A stretch of DNA of 57,864 bases from Nostoc foliaceum FACHB-393 (lineage in GTDB: Bacteria > Cyanobacteriota > Cyanobacteriia > Cyanobacteriales > Nostocaceae), in contig NZ_JACJTD010000044.1 in NCBI RefSeq assembly GCF_014698505.1, positions 1 to 57,864 of the forward strand, read 5' to 3'. The position numbers and the translations under genes were made by a program. The first letter of the stretch is position 1. Each line of letters starts with the position of its first letter. A model generated the notes under the pieces. The model saw only the letters and a program-made list of their open reading frames with translations, had not been told where the DNA came from and did no database searches. Positions 26,198-34,921 of the stretch are shown in pieces.

Positions 26198-27023
26198 TCG
26201 ACCACGGGGCGATCGCAAGACACAATCAAACCCACAAGAAGCAAGCTTTAATTCTCCAAAACAACAGAATGCTGTATCACACTCAGCTACACCAACACCT
26301 AACAGCACAACACCATTACAACCAAATTTTTCTTCTAATTTAGATAAAGTTTTGCTACCACTACATCCAGTTTTGAAACAGTATTGGGAGCAGTTAGAAA
26401 AAGATGGTTCAAGTCATGAGACTATAGCGCAAGGACATTTAGAATTTCAATCTAAAATTCAGCAAACTGGCAAGCTGACTATTGGTGAACAACGTGAACT
26501 TTACCAGCAGATTCAAAATCAAGCTTGGAGTGAAATCAATCACAATGGGCGTACTGATATTGTGCTTCCATCATTAGCTTATATTGTTAATGATTTGCGA
26601 TCGCAGGTTCTTACAGAAACACAGCCACAGTTTTCTTCTGACCCGAAACGTGATACCCCCGTGCCTCTTCACCCTGAGATTGCCTCTCATTGGCAAGGTT
26701 TAGAAACTAATAAAACTTGGTCTAGTGTTGCCAATCAGTACAACAACCCTTTGCGGGAAAAACTTTCAAAAACTGGCAAGCTGACTATTGGTGAACAGCG
26801 TGAACTTTACCAAAAAATTCTCCTTCAAAGTCAATTCGAGCAGCACAACAAAGGGCAAACAAATATCTCACTTCCTCCTTTGAATGATGTTATTCAGGAT
26901 TTGCTCAATTCTCGTAGCCAGGTTATTAACAATACCTATACGCCCAAGGTTGAAGTACATTCCCAAAAATCTCACACTCCACAACAACCTACTACCACTA
27001 ATTCACAAGAATTAGAATTGTAA
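26172..27023 (+). pseudogene. Frameshifted continuation of the DUF3854 gene (tandem-repeat tail)
   Basis: This frame is open from 26172 to 27023 but contains no ATG or supported start; the first possible start is TTG at 26352 with no ribosome site, and the product has no internal Met. Its frame is +1 to the 889-residue gene, which it overlaps by 26 bases. It encodes two copies of about 80 residues beginning [LV]PLHP, each with the identical core GKLTIGEQRELYQ, and a Q/T-rich tail ending QELEL. The upstream protein ends with a similar LPVHPEI. So the two are read as one gene of about 1165 residues, broken by a real or programmed +1 shift near 26172-26197. Confidence 0.6.
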
Positions 27024-27028
27024 TACCT

Positions 27029-27805
27029 ATGCAATCTAGCTCAGTTGCCCAAACTATCACTATCATCAACCGCAACAGTGGCTTTTCTGACAACCAAATG
27101 GCCTACAGACTGGCGCTGATGATGGAGAAACACCCACCTTCACCATCAATAACCCCCGCACTAGACCCCACACAGCGCGAAAATATTATTAGTGAGGTGA
27201 GAAATACTTTATCTGTATCTCAAAATGTTCAAAGTACTGAAGATTACAGGCAATCCCTTAAGGAAAAATACTACCAAGAGTACGCTCAAAAATTTGGTTT
27301 AAATAAATCCGAGGAAACACCTGAAATAGATAACTCAACAAGAGTTGAAGACTTGATCAATGAAAAGAAAAAGACATTCTTGCAGCAGATATTAGAAACT
27401 AAAGAACGCAAACTGCCTTTTGTTGACAGTCAAGAGTCAAAATCGGTTGAGACTGAAAATAATCAGGTTGTTAAAAAGTCTCTCATTCCTGCACTAATGA
27501 ATATTATTGTTACAAAGGGACAAGATACTATTGGTGGTCGGGTCTATGAAGGCATGGCTTATCAATTAAATTTGTTGATGAGAGAAGGTATGCAGCGTCT
27601 GACTGTTTGGCGCAAAAGTGATAATCAATCGGCTTTTAGTGCTTATAAAGTAGATGATAACGAAGAATACAAAGTAATACACAATCACCTTTCACCACAA
27701 GAAACACAAAAGCTGATCAACTTTGATATAAGAGTGCAACAACAACAGCAACAGCCACAGCAACAACAAAACGAGCGTTCTCCTGACGGCCCAGAGTTAG
27801 ACTAA
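27029..27805 (+). CDS. Hypothetical protein with poly-Gln tail
   Basis: 258 residues, not recognised. It starts 5 bases after the previous stop. Predicted helical throughout, with a basic stretch (NEKKKTFLQQILETKERK, about 112-129) and a folded middle region (GGRVYEGMAYQLNLLMREGMQRLTVWRK, about 172-199). The C-terminus is a Gln run then SPDGPELD, loosely like the ELEL ends of the relaxase and the preceding frame. Its position in the primase/relaxase set suggests a transfer accessory role, by context only. It converges with the 27802 minus gene, overlapping 4 bases. Confidence 0.65.
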   Translation: MQSSSVAQTITIINRNSGFSDNQMAYRLALMMEKHPPSPSITPALDPTQRENIISEVRNTLSVSQNVQSTEDYRQSLKEKYYQEYAQKFGLNKSEETPEIDNSTRVEDLINEKKKTFLQQILETKERKLPFVDSQESKSVETENNQVVKKSLIPALMNIIVTKGQDTIGGRVYEGMAYQLNLLMREGMQRLTVWRKSDNQSAFSAYKVDDNEEYKVIHNHLSPQETQKLINFDIRVQQQQQQPQQQQNERSPDGPELD

Positions 27806-28044
27806 CTAAAATACCCGACAAACAACCCAAGAAGGTACGCACTTACTAAGACATATCGCTTAGTCACCCGCTCGAATTGTGACCAGGGCGAGATGATGAC
27901 AGCTAATACTATGTAATACAATGCTTGTAAAAAATCGTTGTGCCCCAGTTTGATGATTGCCGCTATCATCAAAGCCGCAAAAATTAGAAATTCCACTCCT
28001 GTTTCAATCCTGTCCCAAAGTTTCACATCATATAAGTAACGCAT
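27802..28044 (-). CDS. Small polytopic membrane protein
   Basis: 80 residues from 28044, chosen for its good ribosome site (GAGGTGA); an upstream in-frame start at 28101 would overlap the histidine-kinase gene. Seen: spans at about 18-32, 40-53 and 62-77. Function unknown. It lies 13 bases after the kinase stop and would be co-transcribed with it. Confidence 0.55.
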   Translation of the reverse strand: MRYLYDVKLWDRIETGVEFLIFAALMIAAIIKLGHNDFLQALYYIVLAVIISPWSQFERVTKRYVLVSAYLLGLFVGYFS

Positions 28045-28057
28045 CAACTCACCTCTG

Positions 28058-28792
28058 TTATTTGAGGCACATCCTACCATCAACCCCATATATCCCGTCA
28101 TCTTTGTAAGGAAATATAATGGTGAATTTGGTTCCTTGTTTAGCTACCGAATCTACCCTCATACTCAGTCCGTGAGCATAAGCCACCATCCAGGCAATAT
28201 ACAACCCCATTCCTCTGCCTGGCTTATCAGATAACTTACTCTGGGGCGCTCTCCAAAACGGAATAAATATATTTGATAGTTGTTCGGCGGCAATCCCACA
28301 GCCGGTATCTTCAATCTCAACAATTAAATCATCATCTTGATTGAGCAGTCTTATAAATATATCTCCTCGCAAGGTGTACTTAATAGCATTAGTTATGATA
28401 TTGCATAACATTCTGTCAATACTTATGCTGTCACCCCGTACTTGCGTTCCATGCTTGTATGTTACTTGCGTTTCATAGTGGAGATTCAAGGAATGATACT
28501 GTGCTATTACCTTGTATTGAAAATATAGCTTTTGTAAAAAATCTAACATATCAAACTGCCCTAACGTTGCTAGACTAGGTTCTAAACAAGGCGTTCTTCT
28601 ATCAACCAAGCCCAGTCCTCGCTCATTCATTTCTTGCAAACCTATCAAAAGAGGTCTGATTTCTTCTAAAGACTGTCCATAAGCACCATCAATTATCTGA
28701 TTCAGCACTAATGATGTGGCTCTAAAACTGCTTGATACATCATGTAACAGAGATGAGAAATCCAATTGCTTGCTTAGAGATTCTTGCTGCAT
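28058..28792 (-). CDS. Soluble sensor histidine kinase
   Basis: 244 residues, no membrane span or sensor domain. Seen: H-box LLHDVSSSFRA with H17 as the phosphate acceptor, N-box NIITNAIKYT, G1 EDTGCGI, F-box-like IPFWRA and G2 GRGMGLYIA. It is complete but short, so the input must come from a partner protein or ligand-binding outside the visible domains. It is divergent from the response regulator at 29061 with 268 bp between, which holds a weak AGTACTAAAGT site (28903-28913). A plasmid two-component pair. Confidence 0.85.
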   Translation of the reverse strand: MQQESLSKQLDFSSLLHDVSSSFRATSLVLNQIIDGAYGQSLEEIRPLLIGLQEMNERGLGLVDRRTPCLEPSLATLGQFDMLDFLQKLYFQYKVIAQYHSLNLHYETQVTYKHGTQVRGDSISIDRMLCNIITNAIKYTLRGDIFIRLLNQDDDLIVEIEDTGCGIAAEQLSNIFIPFWRAPQSKLSDKPGRGMGLYIAWMVAYAHGLSMRVDSVAKQGTKFTIIFPYKDDGIYGVDGRMCLK

Positions 28793-28902
28793 ATATGCTT
28801 CCCAAGATAGATTGTGATTTTCGCTACTTTTATAAATGCTAATTAAATTTTCTTTCTTCTCGAATATTTTTATTTTAGACTGAAAAAATTTTTATTCACT
28901 CA

Positions 28903-28930
28903 GACTTTAGTACTAATACTTTTACTTAAT
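28903..28930 (-). promoter_or_regulatory. Partial GTAC element upstream of the kinase
   Basis: Minus-strand AGTACTAAAGT preceded by AGTAAAAGTATT. It matches the 3' half of the shared element but lacks the paired GTAC left arm, so it is a weaker copy. It lies about 115 bp upstream of the kinase start. Confidence 0.3.
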
Positions 28931-29060
28931 TTGGACTGCCATACTTTTCTAAAATAACTGTTTTCATTTTACGTTTGTATATATAAATTAAAACACTTAA
29001 CATCAATAACTGTGATATAAATATTTTAGTATCTAACAATCAAAACAATCAAAACTTTAT

Positions 29061-29723
29061 ATGATTCGATTAGTACTTATTGAGGATGAAGAGGTATTCA
29101 GACTCGGCATCACTACTGCTATTCAACAGCAACCAGATATGGAGATGGTCGCTAATGCTTCTACTGGTGAGCAGGGTATTAATATCGTCAAACAGTGGGA
29201 GCCTGATGTTGTCCTTGTAGATATTGGTTTACCCGACATTTCTGGAGTCGAGGTCATTAAGCAAATCAAGATTTATCGCAGTAACACTAAAGTTGTTGTC
29301 CTTTCCTGCAACTCTTCTCAAGAAATTGTCAATGCTGCTATCGGCAGTGGCGCTGATTCTTATATTCTCAAAAAAAATAACATTTCTTTGATTTTAGAGG
29401 CGATCAGAACCACTCATAATAATAAAAGTTTATTTGATTCCGAAATTATTAAAAGAGGTTTGTTAAATCTTCTTCACAAGCCCAAAATCAAAGGGAAAAT
29501 CTTTGATGACCACTTAACCGAGCGAGAAATTAATGTTTTGTCATTAATCGCTGCCGGATTATCTAATAAGGAGATAGGTCACAAGCTGTTCATTGGTGAA
29601 AACACGGTCAAAAATCATGCTAGGAATATTTATTCTAAATTAGGTGTTGATAATCGCATCAATGCTATTCTAAAAGCCTCTGAACTCGGCTATATCTCAA
29701 ACACTGTTACCCAAGTTAGTTAA
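29061..29723 (+). CDS. NarL/FixJ-type response regulator
   Basis: 220 residues. Receiver domain 1-120: acidic pocket EDEE (8-11), phosphoacceptor D54 in VVLVDIGLPD, conserved S/T region VVVLSCNSS and Lys in YILKKNN. LuxR-type HTH at about 150-210: LTEREINVLSLIAAGLSNKEIGHKLFIGENTVKNH. Partner of the divergent kinase at 28058. Targets are not shown by the sequence; the neighbouring transfer operon is a natural candidate. Converges with the gene at 29731. Confidence 0.9.
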   Translation: MIRLVLIEDEEVFRLGITTAIQQQPDMEMVANASTGEQGINIVKQWEPDVVLVDIGLPDISGVEVIKQIKIYRSNTKVVVLSCNSSQEIVNAAIGSGADSYILKKNNISLILEAIRTTHNNKSLFDSEIIKRGLLNLLHKPKIKGKIFDDHLTEREINVLSLIAAGLSNKEIGHKLFIGENTVKNHARNIYSKLGVDNRINAILKASELGYISNTVTQVS

Positions 29724-29730
29724 CTGCTTT

Positions 29731-30324
29731 TCACTTACCTACTTGAATTAAACAATAGCCTTGGGTTTTACTCTGCTGTGTTTGACAGGCTTCAATTGCT
29801 GCTTGATTCTTTAAGATTATTTGATACATTTGCTTACCCTCTTGGGATTTTGCCCATTGGAGAATCTTTATCTCGTTACGTGAGACTACTACTGACTGAT
29901 TCGTTCCTATATTTTGCACCAGATTCCATGTGGTCAGCGAACCCAGCAAGGTACTACCAGCCGCTACTAATCCACACACCAGAGATACTGTCCCCAATCC
30001 CCAGCCTGCCTGCACTTTCATGCCTGTGCCGGTGGGCTTGCTTTTTTTGATCTCATCACGCACGGCACTAGAGACAACTGTATAATGCATTGACTCGGCT
30101 TGTTTGCTTGTCTTCTCAAGTTTTTGGTCTATCAGTGCTGCCCATGCTTCTATCATTGCCTCCATTCTTGCCTGGAGGTCTATCATCGTTTCTTCATATC
30201 GACCCAGCGTTGCCATCATCCTAAATGTTGGGTCATCTGGTGTGATTCCTAATTGGTACGCCCCTTCAACTATGCGTTTTTGTTCTGATGGGGAGTAGCC
30301 TTGTAATGTGTCTTGTACTCGCAT
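29731..30324 (-). CDS. Hypothetical membrane-anchored protein
   Basis: 197 residues. N-terminal 100 residues are soluble and helical (YSPSEQKRIVEGAYQLGITPDDPTFRM shows the start region), then a basic stretch KKSKPTGTGMK and one span at about 107-131, then a C-terminal domain with two cysteines (about 178-190). It resembles short proteins common on cyanobacterial plasmids, but I do not assign a domain. Its 3' end is 8 bases from the response-regulator stop. Confidence 0.6.
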   Translation of the reverse strand: MRVQDTLQGYSPSEQKRIVEGAYQLGITPDDPTFRMMATLGRYEETMIDLQARMEAMIEAWAALIDQKLEKTSKQAESMHYTVVSSAVRDEIKKSKPTGTGMKVQAGWGLGTVSLVCGLVAAGSTLLGSLTTWNLVQNIGTNQSVVVSRNEIKILQWAKSQEGKQMYQIILKNQAAIEACQTQQSKTQGYCLIQVGK

Positions 30325-30351
30325 TTCTCACAAGCTCCAAAGCGTTTAATG

Positions 30352-30513
30352 ATGAGTAATAAGTAAAGAGTAAGAAGTAATGAGTAATGAGTAATGAGTA
30401 AGAAGCAAATCCTTAATAAATAATGAGTAATGAGTAAGAAACAAGAAATAAGATATTGAAGTATTCGCTCATAACTCATAACTCATTACTCCTTACTCAC
30501 TACTCATTACTCC
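30352..30513. repeat. Tandem TAATGAG repeats forming a long hairpin
   Basis: The 5' half is repeats of AATGAGTAA (30352-30436); the 3' half (30468-30513) is the complementary TTACTCATTACTC type. This is a Nostoc-type long tandem repeat between two minus-strand genes, with no coding content. It could act as a terminator of the upstream ATPase pair or as an mRNA processing site. Confidence 0.55.
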
Positions 30514-30553
30514 TCCATTCAAGGTGTGGTGAGAAATCCGGGTTGTAGTGTCA

Positions 30554-31261
30554 TCAATCAAGCCCTAAATATTTAATAGCCAATTTGTTATTTATCACTG
30601 AATTGCGGAAATTTTTTATCCACTGAAAAATGAAACTTCTCCAGAACAAAATTATTGAGAAATCCTGGCAAACTTGCGAATATGGCTTGACAGCTTTCTC
30701 CATCGCTTGATAGTGATTTCGATGTAAAGCCATCAAATTTATTTCTGTTCCTCCTATTGTTAACAGAGTTTTCCGCATTTTTTCGTCATATTCCCTAAAC
30801 TCTGGCGCAAAATGATAATTCTTCACTATCACATAGTTGGCATTGTTAGTAGCAGTTTGGATGATTTGAGTTAAGTAGTCTATGCAGTCCGTTCTATGTG
30901 ATATCGGTTGCAGGAACGTTAGCTTCCATCCATATTCAGCTAAAGCTTCTAATAGTTCAGACTCAACAATATACTGACAAATTTTGTCTATGTGCTGCCC
31001 CGGCATATCCACTAAAATGATATCTATATCATCAGCTACCAGATCAATAAACATCCTGTCCGTTTGTTTATTGAAAAAATCCATCTTTTCAATAAACACT
31101 AAATCTTTATAAGCCAAAAATCTGTCACGATTATCATGATCATAAACTTTCAATCTTTTACCTTGAAGTTGATAAATTTCCAGCAACAGTTTCATAACTG
31201 TAGACTTGCCTACACGAGAGTCGCCTACAGTCATTACCATTCTTTTAGAAGATTTCAACAT
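30554..31261 (-). CDS. P-loop NTPase (MinD/ParA-like)
   Basis: 235 residues. Walker A GDSRVGKST (about 13-21), KVYDHDN after strand 2, and Walker B-like IILVDMPGQ (about 80-88). The deviant-Walker lysine seen in ParA is absent, so it is a related but separate P-loop protein. It overlaps the upstream ParA-like gene by 17 bases, so both are made from one transcript. Probably works with that protein; role in partition or in transfer not settled. Confidence 0.65.
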   Translation of the reverse strand: MLKSSKRMVMTVGDSRVGKSTVMKLLLEIYQLQGKRLKVYDHDNRDRFLAYKDLVFIEKMDFFNKQTDRMFIDLVADDIDIILVDMPGQHIDKICQYIVESELLEALAEYGWKLTFLQPISHRTDCIDYLTQIIQTATNNANYVIVKNYHFAPEFREYDEKMRKTLLTIGGTEINLMALHRNHYQAMEKAVKPYSQVCQDFSIILFWRSFIFQWIKNFRNSVINNKLAIKYLGLD

Positions 31262-32249
31262 TTATACTCTCCAGCCCTAAGAGATGCTTAACTGGACAAA
31301 TTTGCTGTTTAAAATTTTTTAGCCAACTCTTCACCCGCATTTTCACCCCTGGTAGTTCTTTTTGCTTTATTCCTTCAGAAAAAGTTAGTGACTTTTCATC
31401 TAAATAATCATAGGCATATTCAAGCAAATTCGGCATTGTAATATCAAATAAAGGGATTCCTGCTTTTAATAGCTCTTGCTTTATCTCTTGAACTATTGAT
31501 GAGTTGCTATATCTAAAAAATTCTGACTCCTCACCATAAAATAAATTTCTAACAACTATGTAATCTACTTTATTTCCGCAAAAGCTGTATAAATCTATTA
31601 ATTGCTTTACCGAATCTGATACTCGACTAATTACCACGACCATTGTTACTCTAATGTCATAATCATTGGCGGCTGTTTCCAAGAACTCTTGTTCTATGAA
31701 TTTTTTAAATATTTGTCTTGATTGCGGTGGCAATTCTAATAAAAACAGCGATTCTGGTGGTGGCAGTTGATTATATGTATCTGGCTCTGGCTCCATCATT
31801 CTCTTTACCTGATCAAAAAATCTATCTATACTTCCATCTTTAAAAATATTTAACTGCTGTATTTGACAATGCTCACCATTCTCACCATAATATCTCAACA
31901 AATCTGGATTAGAATTATCTGCATCTACTGCCACAATTCTTCTTTTCTCATCTATACAAGTTTGTAAAAATCCTCTCGTCCACATCGATTTACCAACTCC
32001 ACCTTTCCCCCCGTCTACTATTACTAATCTTCTTGGGGGAGTTTTAGTTACCTCTTCTGTTTTTCTATTAATTTCTTCTGCCTCTTTATCTGCATCTGAG
32101 GCCATATCCGGGTCTAACTTTAGTTTCTCTAACTCTAACTGCTGCTCTGGTGTTAAATCATTTAGCTTTATTTCTTCTGCTTCAATTGCCGATATATCAG
32201 CTTTGCCATTAATATTTCCATTTTGACTGTTATTGATAGTTTGTGTCAT
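31245..32249 (-). CDS. ParA/MinD-like deviant Walker ATPase
   Basis: 334 residues from the ATG at 32249; a start 18 bases earlier overlaps its ribosome site (GAGGAGA). A charged N-terminus of about 55 residues is followed by KGGVGKS (about 80-86, with the deviant lysine), AVDADNSNPDLLRYYG and a VVVISR region. The classic ParA D-x-x-P motif is partly changed. With ParM already present, this may be a second partition system, or a ParA-like protein that positions the T4SS or relaxosome as in VirC1. A P-loop partner overlaps downstream. Confidence 0.75.
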   Translation of the reverse strand: MTQTINNSQNGNINGKADISAIEAEEIKLNDLTPEQQLELEKLKLDPDMASDADKEAEEINRKTEEVTKTPPRRLVIVDGGKGGVGKSMWTRGFLQTCIDEKRRIVAVDADNSNPDLLRYYGENGEHCQIQQLNIFKDGSIDRFFDQVKRMMEPEPDTYNQLPPPESLFLLELPPQSRQIFKKFIEQEFLETAANDYDIRVTMVVVISRVSDSVKQLIDLYSFCGNKVDYIVVRNLFYGEESEFFRYSNSSIVQEIKQELLKAGIPLFDITMPNLLEYAYDYLDEKSLTFSEGIKQKELPGVKMRVKSWLKNFKQQICPVKHLLGLESINVEIF

Positions 32250-32282
32250 TCTTCTTCTTCTCCTCATAATTCAGATTTGTTC

Positions 32283-32618
32283 TCAATTCTCTAAAAAAAA
32301 ATCTTTTTGAAATATCGGTAAGACATTACTCCTTATCCATTGCGTGAAATTATTAATCATTTGTTCTTCCACTATGCCTTTTAAATTATATATAGCTCCC
32401 GAATTTAAAGTTTTTACTATTGTTACTTGCTCACCAATAACCACATGACGTTCTCGACTTTGGATATGCAGAGGCACTACTTTTTCATTATTTAATTCTG
32501 GTGCAATAATCTGAAATACATCTTCAGCAAATATCTCTAGCCCTAATGGGGTTGATATTACTCGAACCGCGCTACCCAAAGTATGGTCAAATTCCCAAAA
32601 TGTCCATATTTTTTTCAT
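32283..32618 (-). CDS. Small Bro-N-like (antirepressor) protein
   Basis: 111 residues. Seen: N-terminal VRVISTPLGLEIFAEDVFQIIA and C-terminal GAIYNLKG... NNFTQWIRSNVLPIFQK, matching the Bro-N pattern (glyc-L, A-x-x-F-x-x-W-V-x-x-x-V-L-P). Phage Bro-N proteins are DNA-binding antirepressors. It heads the ATPase operon and has the shared GTAC hairpin (32720-32755) 102 bp upstream, so it may be the regulator of that element. Only distant similarity. Confidence 0.55.
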   Translation of the reverse strand: MKKIWTFWEFDHTLGSAVRVISTPLGLEIFAEDVFQIIAPELNNEKVVPLHIQSRERHVVIGEQVTIVKTLNSGAIYNLKGIVEEQMINNFTQWIRSNVLPIFQKDFFLEN

Positions 32619-32719
32619 TGCTGATTTAGATGTTACTTACGCCAATTATGCTCACGCACAAATTATTTCTCAACTTTGCTCTTTTATCTATGACATATTC
32701 CGACTAAAAAGATGAAGAA

Positions 32720-32755
32720 ACTTTAGTACTGTTTTTTTCCGTACTCAAGTGACTT
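32720..32755 (-). promoter_or_regulatory. Shared GTAC hairpin element, copy 4
   Basis: Read on the minus strand: AGTCACTT-GAGTAC, A-rich loop, then CAGTACTAAAGT. It is the same orientation to the Bro-N gene as copies 1-3 to their genes. The rest of 32619-33465 holds complementary purine-rich/pyrimidine-rich tracts (32962-33036), a STRR tract (33207-33240), and palindromes at 33318-33357 (ATCCGCTAA arms) and 33399-33417 (TTTCTTGTT arms) before the lipoprotein gene; no gene seen. Confidence 0.55.
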
Positions 32756-33465
32756 GTTCTTTCTTCATAATTGTTGTACTATTTTTTATTTGCTTTTTTA
32801 CAAAACGTAGTAACACAAAATCATCCTGCGCTATAGGAAGATCCAGAGGTCGTTATCACCTGACCTACCATTGGGGCTGTGAAGTGTATCAAACAGTAGT
32901 GCGACGATATATCTGGACGCTCTGTGCGCCATTAGACCTCTTGCAAAAGTGACTTTTGCACTCTTGCGGAAAAGGGTAAAGGTTAAAGGGTAAAGGTTTT
33001 TTCTTACCCCTTTCCCCCTTCCCCTTTCCCCTTTAACCCACTTCTGCAAGAAGTCTATTGCCTCTATGTGATTTCAGTTGCCGATGGCTGTGGAAGGGTA
33101 GAACTATGACTAAAAACTGTTAAAACTTGATTGCATATATGCAACAAATATGTATAATATTTGCAGCTTGTAGTCAAGCATTCTTAAAAGTAGATATTGC
33201 TTAAAGAAGGAGTCAGAAGTCAGGAGTCAGAATCAATTAGTGGAGGATTCTGACCCGCCACTACGAAAGTTGACCACCAAAGTTTCTTGTTTTGTAGGGA
33301 CTTAAACCCGTTTATTCATCCGCTAAATCGATTCAAAATTCAATTCTGTTAGCGGATAGCTAAGGTTTAGCCCATTCTGGCGACTGACGCATGTATTCTT
33401 TCTTGTTAAACAAGAAAATCGGTAATTAATTTCGCGTATTAATTGTTGGAGTATTGGAGTTTTTT

Positions 33466-34125
33466 ATGAATAAAATCGGTTTACTCATAGCCCTTGTTTT
33501 GATAGGTGCGGGTACTGGGGCTTGCCAGTCTGAAGGAGACAAGGTGGCTCAGGCAGAGAATGATTATGGAGCTAAGTTAACTGATGAGCAAAGCCAAAAA
33601 GATAAGGAAGTACAGGAGCAAATAAGGCAATATGTAGAAGAGACACCTAACTTATATAGAATAACTTGGAAGGTATGCGGAGATTATAGAAGTCGTCTTC
33701 GGGATGGAGTAAGATGTAGCGAAACTAAAATTCCCAAAACTAAAGGATATGTTGATCCCGTTTACGTCTGGGCAGCTAATGGGGTGCAGTTTGTTAATAA
33801 GCAACACTTTGTTAATAGCTATTGGGCTACAGGATTGTTTGTCAAGTCTAAAGGATGCTTGAACTCAGGTAAGCCAGGACAAGAGCAATTTTATAATGTA
33901 AAAAATTTCACCAGAGATAAAACGAATCCTGTTCCTACCGCAGCAAACGTGAAGATTGAACCTCTGTCAAAGCAGGAAAAACAAACAGTAGTAGAATTTG
34001 CCTTCAAGGACGCAGAAGTAGAAAATTATGCGCTGAAAAATTTTGGTGTGTCAGCAACCACAGGATTAATACCCACTGGGAAAACTTGCTTAACATTAGA
34101 CGAATGGAAGAAGACGCAATCGTAA
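33466..34125 (+). CDS. Lipoprotein of unknown function
   Basis: 219 residues from the ATG at 33466 (GGAG just upstream; the TTG at 33454 is less likely). Signal peptide MNKIGLLIALVLIGAGTGAC with a lipobox-like TGAC, so C20 would be lipidated. Mature part is charged, with cysteines that could pair (VCGDYRSRLRDGVRC; KGC; KTC). Surface-anchored lipoproteins on conjugative plasmids sometimes give entry exclusion, but nothing here proves it. A 19-base perfect palindrome (33399-33417) lies 49 bp upstream and is the likely operator. Confidence 0.7.
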   Translation: MNKIGLLIALVLIGAGTGACQSEGDKVAQAENDYGAKLTDEQSQKDKEVQEQIRQYVEETPNLYRITWKVCGDYRSRLRDGVRCSETKIPKTKGYVDPVYVWAANGVQFVNKQHFVNSYWATGLFVKSKGCLNSGKPGQEQFYNVKNFTRDKTNPVPTAANVKIEPLSKQEKQTVVEFAFKDAEVENYALKNFGVSATTGLIPTGKTCLTLDEWKKTQS

Positions 34126-34223
34126 ACATCAGGCACAGTCGCTTCCTTGGATCGCAGTTCAGTCGCGGCAACTTCCTCCATCTCCACCACAACCAACTAA
34201 TTGGTTGATCGGCATCGCAATTT

Positions 34224-34240
34224 GCCGACCATTGGTCGGC
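34224..34240 (+). terminator. Hairpin terminator after the lipoprotein gene
   Basis: GCCGACCA and TGGTCGGC pair with a single-base loop, followed by A-run and TTAATT. It lies 99 bases after the stop. The poly-A rather than poly-T tail on this strand means it may serve the opposite strand better. Confidence 0.4.
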
Positions 34241-34921
34241 AAAAACTTAATTATGATTCTGAAAAACTAATCCTTTATATGAGCCAAGATCGAGGGTGTT
34301 AAAAGGAGCGGGAATTTGCAGACCACCATGCCAAACAATGTCTGTGCCTTCCCTTATGCCCTGTGTATAAATATTTTTGTAATATAAAATACCTTACTTG
34401 ACGCAATTATAATTACTGTAAGCATCGCTATGCAGTAAAATTTCCTGCATTATACTCATCTAGGTAAATAGGCTAAATGAACCTAACATAAGCTTATTCG
34501 TTTACCTAGACAAATATCATGATACAGCACGGGGATTTCGTTCGATGTTAAAGTTGTATTTTTAACTGTATAATTTACGACCTCATAAACTAACTCGCAA
34601 TCAGCTAAAGTCCCTTCAGCCATCAGGGAGCATCTTGGCGTTCACCCTGAAAATTGATTCAGGACAAGTTCGGAATCAATTGCAGAACAGTTTGAGTTTT
34701 TGGCACGCAAGTTTTACCCATTTCTTGAAGAATTTTTTATAAGCAATCACACCACTCTCAAAAATAAACTAAAAATGACTCTATAGTTTTATGACGTGAT
34801 AGCGATTAAAAAACGGGCTATTCCGATAAGCTTGATTTGGCATGAAAGCAACAGAAGCTGGGAAGAATTTTGTACAAGTTTCTTAAAATAATCACCTTTG
34901 CCCGTTTTCTCTAACCCAAAC

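Noticed and set aside
32831..33049. Minus-strand open frame and an AIGRSRG-like phrase on the plus strand (32831-32855) resembling IS5 transposases
   Set aside because: Built on purine/pyrimidine repeats; the transposase likeness covers fewer than ten residues.
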